Shown here piece by piece: positions 24,546 to 64,000 of a stretch of 64,000 bases of DNA. Within the stretch, counting starts at the first letter, position 1. Every line of letters starts with the position of its first letter. The position numbers and the translations under genes are program-made. The notes beneath the pieces were generated by a model, which saw nothing but the letters and a program-made list of their open reading frames with translations, was not told the DNA's origin and did no database searches. Source of the stretch: Glandiceps talaboti (Eukaryota; Hemichordata; Enteropneusta; Spengelidae); assembly GCF_964340395.1 (NCBI RefSeq), contig NC_135550.1, positions 17,882,484 through 17,946,483 on the forward strand. Direction: 5' to 3'.

Positions 24546-26972
24546 TACCCCGCGCGGTATGATCACTGACACTGATGACATGATGAGAGAGAACCTTTTC
24601 GGATTTACATGTAAAACGGGGAAAGATACGCAAAACATAATGCAAAGTCTGAAGCCAAAATAAAGTTGTAATTATTTTAATTATTTTTACTTGCCAAATA
24701 TTTGCATTTTGGAAAGGCAAGACACGTTCATGTCGTTTAACTTTACATGTGAACTGTCGGCCATATTTAAACTTCAACCGCATGCCTGGCATGCCCTTCC
24801 TTACGCAAGTTGTCTGAATTCTGGTTCACTGTCATTCCAAATTGCACGACAATATAGAATTAACCACAAGTTACATGTTATCTGAAAACATCGCACTTTT
24901 ATAGTGGGTCTGAAGTGTGATTTTAGTGAGTACTAAGAACGTCCCGTGTTGATACTCAAGATACTTGCTGTGGAAAATCGCTCGGTCGAATGAGGTCACC
25001 TTCAGCTTCTGGTCGAATCAGGATAGAGTATGCAAATGAGGATGTTGCGGATTGGCTGATAATGTAGAAGGGTGCAGAATTGGATTTGAAGTTTACAACC
25101 CTGTTTCGAACAAACGCTTGTCATTTGGGCGCCCAATGCGTAGAATTATGACTATAGCACATATTACATTGCTTGTTTGACGTCAATAGTGTCTTTTGAA
25201 AAGTGGCAGTTTACTTAAAGTCTCGTCGACTGATTTCCAATATGGCGTCGGTCATTATGCTCATTAAAATATTCATTTTTTTTTCAAATTACAAAAAAAA
25301 AATCATAAAAAATAAAAATGAGGATGTGCTGACTTGAAATTAACAAATCTGAGTAAGCTACCCCCTGCGCATCAACACGCCAGATATCAAAGCAATCTAA
25401 TAAGAGGTTTTCAAGGAGTTGATGAAAATGACATTTTATGAAAAAAAATCATAAAAAATTGAAAATGGCACAGATCAACTTGGCATGAACAAATCTGAAT
25501 AGCCTCCCCCCAGGGAACATGCACACCAAATATCGAAGAATTCCGACTGTCACTTATGGAGTAGATAGTAAAAATATAAAAGTTTGACGGACACCTATGA
25601 TTCACTCTACTCTCTATACCTCAATACCCACCTATACCTAAAGCTACGCTTTCAGCTTTCGCTGACAGCGGAGCTAAAAAAAACTACAACTAGATCTACA
25701 ACAGGGCATATTACCTATCATAAATGGATGCAATAAGCTATATCTACCCATTCATTAATTATGATGTTTATAAATGGCTTCATCTCTTTGAAACCATGCA
25801 ATGCAAGTATTAATGTAAAGCAACCGAATTAAGATCTGATGGAGAAGAGGATTCAAATTGCTTAATTTACTGTATTTCATGTCTACTGTGTTACCACTTT
25901 GTATTTTATTACATGTAGTCTGTAAGGTATGCCATGAGGGGGAGGGGCGCCCTCATACATCTCAGAGAGGAGGCTGAGGAGAGCGGAGTGATACCACGTA
26001 TCTTACAGTCTAGTATACATGGTATATAGACTGGGTGATAACCTTTCTCGCATGCTTCTCTGACATAAATCACCTGACACATATACAATAGAAGATGCAG
26101 AGGGGAACCAGACTGTATGATATGTCATGACATTCCATCCTCACTGGCCATAGGACAGTATCTTACAAACTAAGGGGGAAAATACAACAGATGTGAAACA
26201 CAGTAAATAAAGTGAAGTGTACCCTTGCCTTCTTCAGATCTGAATCACTCAACAAGATCTAGACAGGTAAATTACCAACAAATTAATGGATTTACACTAA
26301 GAGAATGAATGAGTGTCATAATGTTAGAAATGGTAACATTAGATCATTATTACAAATAGCCATAGAAACCTTACCAACCAAAGCCACCACCCTTATTGTA
26401 ACATGCATAGACACAGCCCCAAATTGAATAAAACAGAAGACCCTGTGTGATTGCACACTCTATTTCAAGACACAGGCATTCCCAAATTGGTGTCAAGACA
26501 GGTGTAGTGAAAGAGATGCTTCATGTACCTAGAAGTGGAGGCACAGATTTTGTGCCCACATAAGTCGTAGTAATGTATGTTTCTATTTTGATGATTAGTA
26601 ATTATATATGATTTCTTGAGAGATATGTTATTAACATTTACAAGAAGTTTGCAGCTTATCAGAGCTGCTGCTGGCCATTTTTTGATTACAGAAACGTCTA
26701 CTCCACCCACCTGTCTAGACTTTGATGAATGCAAATGACAAGGTCTCAATAAATAGTACATTTCATATGTATATGCATGTCAGATATTAAAACGCAGATC
26801 AAAACATACACAGACACAAATAGACACACATTTTAAGTGACATAGACAGACTGTTAAGGTGCATGACAGAGACGGATATTGATAAGTTATAAGAATGAAA
26901 TGTCACTGATATCTAGATGAGAACAATGCTTGATTAACAATATGCAGACAAACATATTGAAAGTAAAATTAC
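24546..26972. other. Region beyond the last firm PPP1R37 exon, mostly repeats
   Basis: Two decayed copies of a module of about 150 bp lie at about 25290-25400 and 25443-25560 (AAATCATAAAAAAT, AACAAATCTGA, then CCCCC-rich text). They are followed by a tail ending GACAGCGGAGCTAAAAAAA near 25660-25683, like the 3' end of an interspersed repeat. A tentative last PPP1R37 exon lies at 26141-26169. No other gene is supported. Confidence 0.45.
26141..26169 (-). CDS. PPP1R37: Candidate last coding exon of PPP1R37 (tentative)
   Basis: A strong minus-strand acceptor TTTCCCCCTTAG lies at 26170 and above. Phase-matched to exon 12, it would add ICKILSYGQ and a TGA stop. The alternative is read-through of the exon 12 donor to a stop at 26887. 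No homology supports either choice. Confidence 0.3.
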
Positions 26973-59516
<32,544 letters not shown>

Positions 59517-59925
59517 TTCTTCACGAAATTTTAAAATCGGCTGCCCTCCTGGAGAAAAACGTTCTGTATAAATATTTTCACGTCATTTTCCGTCTGTTTC
59601 ATTCACTCTATGTACGTAGACAGAATCGCCATTTTTTAAGTTTTAACGCATGCGCATGTTACAGTCGACGAAATAACATTTCTTTATCGCTTTCTCTCGC
59701 GAGATAGATTAGGATTCCGTACCTATGACGTAAAATAGTATTTCATTGGATAAAAATAATAGAAGGCTAGGTATACAACCAATCATATCAGATTTGACAT
59801 TGATAGTACAAGCGTAAATAAGCGGCCATTTTGAACTTTTGAAAACAAACCCGGAATAAGATGCACCTGAAACCGAAAGTAGTGATATAACTAATAATTC
59901 AAAACTGTCACAAACGGCGTTTCAG
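59517..59925. promoter_or_regulatory. Divergent promoter region PPP1R37 / VRK
   Basis: It contains an NRF1-like GCATGCGCATG at 59648-59658, relatively CpG-rich for the window. A TTTCAG|GTACAG donor at 59925/59926 may end a noncoding first exon of the VRK gene. Promoter activity is inferred. Confidence 0.5.
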
Positions 59926-61076
59926 GTACAGGTTTGAAAAAATATATCTTAAGACGTAAAAGAATTGTAAGTTTTGTTATCGTTTCGCATTATTCGGATG
60001 TAGAACGAGCAGACGGGGACAACAAGTTCCATTTTGGTTGCACTTGCTTGAATATGATGTCAACATTCATGATCCGTCCACACAGTCCTTCCTCCCTTGA
60101 TGATCTGTCACAGTGACAGTTCTTTCATCAAGAAAAGTGTTTGTTTTACCAAACACAGAAGTATCACAGATTTGCATAGATGTGATCAATCGGGAGTCAA
60201 AGGCTTGCAGTGCTGCAATTGGCATATATTTTGTGTATTTTTTTTCTTTCCATGTGTATACATGTATGGGACAGGACTATAAAAACTAATATGTAACGTT
60301 AGTTATCGTGATTGATAATAGTTTGTAGTGATGTTCTTTGTAACATTGGACCGTGAACGTTAGAGTCAACTTCAAGTCATACAGAAGCATATACTATAGG
60401 AAGATCAATGTAGGGATGTCCACTAAGAACTTCATGTGTTAACTGTTACGTTAAAATCAGTCATGCTTATTTGTTTATTTTATTTTTTTACAAATACCTA
60501 TGTTTTGCATTCACATGAGATTTGCAGTAGCTCGAAATTTCGCTTTTGTTCGAAAAAGTATTCAAGTGGCCATATGGATGAGGATTGGGTATTTATTTTT
60601 TATTTTTTATTTATAAAACAATTTTATCATGGTGTCCTACTTGAAAAATCAATGTGAAAAAACATTGTCTGACTAAGTCTGTGTTTGTAACTTATTACAT
60701 TGCATAAAGCCAAAAATGTGTAAAATTGTTTGTTATTGTATGTACAATAAAAAATATTTTACACATTTATCATGCATTTGCAAATTATTGAACTGCAAAC
60801 AAGGACTTGGCATATGTTGTGTCAAGTAGTAAGCCATGATAACACTTTTGTAAATTAAAAATCCAAAATAAATATCCAATCCTCATGCATATGGCCACTT
60901 TAAGACACCACTGTACTACCAAAGTATTTTTTTAGGAGGGATTTCACCCAAACAAGTACAGATTATGCGAAACTTTTACATAGGTGAGGAATCTATTAAT
61001 AAGTGTGTATACAATATAATAGTGTTGAGATATAAAAATGAAAGTAATTAAGTCACTGTATTTTTGTCAATTTCAG
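59926..61076 (+). other. VRK1: Probable first intron of the VRK gene (5' UTR)
   Basis: It lies between a candidate donor at 59926 and a good acceptor ATTTCAG at 61076. A 5'-UTR exon piece (61077-61160) then leads to the start codon. No coding sequence or notable repeat is seen inside. Confidence 0.45.
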
Positions 61077-61160
61077 ATTGCTATCTCATATAAAGTATAG
61101 TACTTTTACTGTATTGAGGAAAGACAGTTGCTTTGCTACAATCATCTCAGCTACAAAGTT

Positions 61161-63895
61161 ATGCCAAGAACAGCAGGAAAGAAGTCTGCTGAAGCTAGGA
61201 TGCCAGCGAAAGGTAATAGCACATCATTCAGTTTCAGTTATTATTACTCAAGAAACTTGTTTATCTCATAGTTAGTTTCTATTCCTCTTTCTCAGAGGGG
61301 GGTATTTTGTACATAAGTTATTACTAGTTGGACAAAATAGGAATAGTTTATACAGGTTTCTGGATATATGAGGGGTGGAGGTTGGATGAGAGGTTTACTA
61401 TTAGTCACTCTTTGCACAGACAAGTAACTTTACTGTGCTCGTTGTTGTTAATCTTATGACCTGTTGTAATTGTTTTATTCCATGGTAATAAACACTTAGG
61501 AGTCACGGATATATGTATACATGTTCTGCTACATGTATATAGCCAGGAATGTCTGCTGAATGTCTGTGTGTCCATAGCAAGGACCTCCACTGAACAATGA
61601 CTGATCACTGAGGAACAAGTTTCAACACTTTATTTCTCAACAATCACACTTAATCTATGTAACGTAAACCATGACTTGACTCTCCAGAATCCAAACGCTG
61701 TTATTTCCTGCTGGATAGAAGGCTTGAGATTTTTATATACTAGTATCGATTTATCATTTTTTTTGACATGCTATGCAACATAATGATCTTTCAAATTCTA
61801 TGTTCCATTACAACAGCCAAGGCAGCACCAAAGAAAAGACAACCAAAAGGCCACAAGTTGCCAGAACATTTTCCTGAAGGGACAGTCTTGACAGATATAC
61901 AGAAAAGACAATGGCAGCTTGGCAAGTCAATAGGGTGTGGTGGATTTGGAGAAATATACCTCGGTAAGTTATATGGTTGCATGTATGTCAACAACCTTCT
62001 TATGAAAGGGGCACATTATCTTTAAATCCCCAGTAACTGTTAGTTTAGGGCGTTTCTCCATTAAAAAGTACTTTTACATGAACAATTTGATTATTCTAAT
62101 CAGCTGAATCCCTATGCTTTTACTAGTCACTGATGGTATTGTATGCACAGGCTTGGTGTTTATTATGTGTGAGTAAAGAGTTGTGAAAAAGATATCAACA
62201 TCAGTGAGCCTTCTAACTTCTAAGCCAACTTGACTTGCACTGATACACAACAGTTTCTTGTGACATACAAAAAATTGGTGTTCCTCACTCCTTTAACATA
62301 CTTAGTGGTGACTGTAAGAAACAAACTCTGTTTATATCTTTTTGACCCACAGCAACAGACTTTATCTTTCATTACAAAGAACTCTGATGCCCACTTTAAT
62401 ATTCATTTGTCAACAAATGGTAAAAAAATGGGGGGTTGGGGGTTGATAGTATTTGAATGAACATAAAGCAGTCAAACATGAGAACAAAAATTATAACAAA
62501 AAGCTAATAGTTCCAATTACAACTAACTAGGTCTTTATGCATACTGTGTTGTAATCTTGATGATCAACCAGGTTACCTAACCAATTTTGAAGATGATAAT
62601 TGAATTCCAAGAATGTAAACAATGCACACACACGTCCACACAAAGGTAAGAGAAACTGATACACTGTGTCTTTTGGATTCTTACCTTCTCAAAATCTTCA
62701 TTTTCAGCTCAAAATGATACTAGTAAACCAGTTGGATCAAATGCCGAAAATGTTGTTAAAATTGTGAGTAAATGTATAGCCCTATAAATATTAATTAAAG
62801 TTATCACTCAGCATTGTGGAAAATTTCCTTCAAAGTATTTTATCCATATCTCAGATGATAATATGAAATTTGACCAAAAAGTTTCTAGGGAAAAAAGTTT
62901 ATATATTTTGAGTGACTAATGTATATCTAAAAAATAGTTTCTTTTTTTGCTTGAACATTAAATAAGTATTGAAATATTGGGATTATTGTCATACCTTGTT
63001 CTGTTGCATACCAAATGCAAGGCATTTTAGTACACAGTTGACAAATCTACGGGAAATGCCATATTTTTCTGTGTAATATCTGGAATAACAAATACAGAGA
63101 ATTTTGTATTTCACATAGTGTGATATTTGATCTTTGGTTTATCTATTGCAGGAGCCTCATGCCAATGGTCCATTATTTGTTGAGTTGCATTTCTATCACA
63201 GAGCTGGCAAACCAGACATGAGTGAGTACCATAGTGAACATTGGCTTTTCAGACTTTTACTGTTGTATTTCCTGCTAACATCATTTAGTTGTGAGATGAA
63301 GTGTTGTATTTTGTGATAGACAACATAATATATGTGGTGCTAACAGTCAGATGAAATATATCCTGATTTTCTAATCTTTTGTCATCAACTAGTTCTAGTA
63401 CTTGATCAGTGTGATCGCCACTGAGGATGTCATCTGGTGCAACCCTCAGAATGGACATAGTGAAAGTGATACAAGAAAAAATCTCTGTTAATAAAATACT
63501 TGTCCAAAGAGTACGCAATGCCTAAGAAAGTTTTTGTGCGGGTGAACATTTCAGTTGATGTGATCATAGTACATGTACATCACAACATGTATTATGACTT
63601 AGTCCTAAAACTGTATCATAGAGTTGTAATTGTTAATGATGTTATTGGTATCATGATTATCAATATGTGAATGATTTTAAAATTAATTTTGTTTGCAGTT
63701 GAGAAATGGAAGTCTGCCAAAAAATTGAAACACATCGGTATGCCAAAGTTAATAGCATCTGGGAATCACAGTTCACCTAAAGATAAATACAGATTTCTTG
63801 TCTTAGAGCGATTCTCAACAGATTTACAGAAAGTGTTTGAATCTTCGGGTAAAAAGTTTACACTGAAAACAGCGTATAACTTGGGGCTGCAAATG
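61161..63895 (+). CDS. VRK1: Vaccinia-related kinase (VRK1/VRK2 type), N-terminal part
   Basis: Five coding exons: 61161-61212, 61817-61963, 62708-62763, 63152-63221 and 63699-63895, all GT-AG and in phase, 174 codons, continuing past the right edge. The product starts MPRTAGKKSAEAR, a basic head like human VRK1. The kinase N-lobe follows: LPEHFPEGTVLTDI, the glycine loop IGCGGFGEIYLA, the ATP-binding Lys in VVKI, then NGPLFVELHFYHRAGK, KHIGMPKLIASG, YRFLVLERFSTDLQK. The catalytic loop is not yet reached. VRK1 is a nuclear Ser/Thr kinase in mitotic chromatin and envelope control, and phosphorylates BAF. This is the animal gene, named after its relation to a poxvirus kinase. VRK1 versus VRK2 cannot be settled without the C-terminus. 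Confidence 0.94.
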
Positions 63896-64000
63896 GTAAG
63901 TAAAAATGTTCTCAAATGTATTCCATGATGGCAATGATTTTTGGAATAGTGTATGCTTTAAGCTTGATAATATTGACCTCAATTTGATAACATGTACAAT

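Noticed and set aside
59517-59925. A coding 5' exon of VRK upstream of 61161
   Set aside because: No in-frame extension joins to MPRTAGKK, which already matches the usual VRK1 start; the upstream exon is better read as UTR.

Overview
The window is animal nuclear DNA: AT-rich, with long spliced genes and many micro- and minisatellites, foldback elements and one decayed non-LTR retrotransposon. The proteins are clear bilaterian orthologs, and the abundance of ACATGTA-type words and the repeat types suggest a marine invertebrate such as a cephalochordate, hemichordate or lophotrochozoan. The species cannot be fixed from the sequence alone. I rebuilt exons by hand from splice signals, reading phase and family similarity.

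Layout, left to right. (1) 9-5067, minus: BRMS1/BRMS1L-type subunit of the SIN3-HDAC corepressor, 3' end off the left edge, with one textbook U12-type AT-AC intron. (2) 5810-8188, plus: a three-exon gene of unknown function. (3) 10925-12677, minus: EIF1AD, four exons. (4) 16077-17119, plus: BANF1 (barrier-to-autointegration factor), two coding exons, with a decayed reverse-transcriptase fragment in its probable 5'-UTR intron. (5) 17120-26900: no confident gene; a TA-flanked foldback element, a 35-bp minisatellite, a 540-bp TTAA foldback element and dispersed repeats. (6) 26973-59516, minus: PPP1R37-type leucine-rich-repeat PP1 regulator, twelve confident coding exons over 32.5 kb, one GC-AG intron, and introns loaded with satellites and hairpins. 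(7) 61161-63895, plus: VRK1/2-type kinase, first five coding exons, running off the right edge.

The six genes form three divergent head-to-head pairs: BRMS1L/unknown, EIF1AD/BANF1 and PPP1R37/VRK. EIF1AD and BANF1 are also head-to-head in human at 11q13, where BRMS1 lies nearby, so part of this linkage looks ancient. Functionally the set is nuclear: BANF1 bridges DNA and the nuclear envelope, VRK1 kinases phosphorylate the BANF1 N-terminus, BRMS1L acts in histone deacetylation, and PPP1R37 is a PP1 regulator.

No operon-like or defence-like novel system was found. The most notable items are the AT-AC intron, the GC-AG intron, a 33-bp satellite built of splice-acceptor-like units against a real acceptor, and a 51-bp satellite carrying about 20 POU-type octamers.
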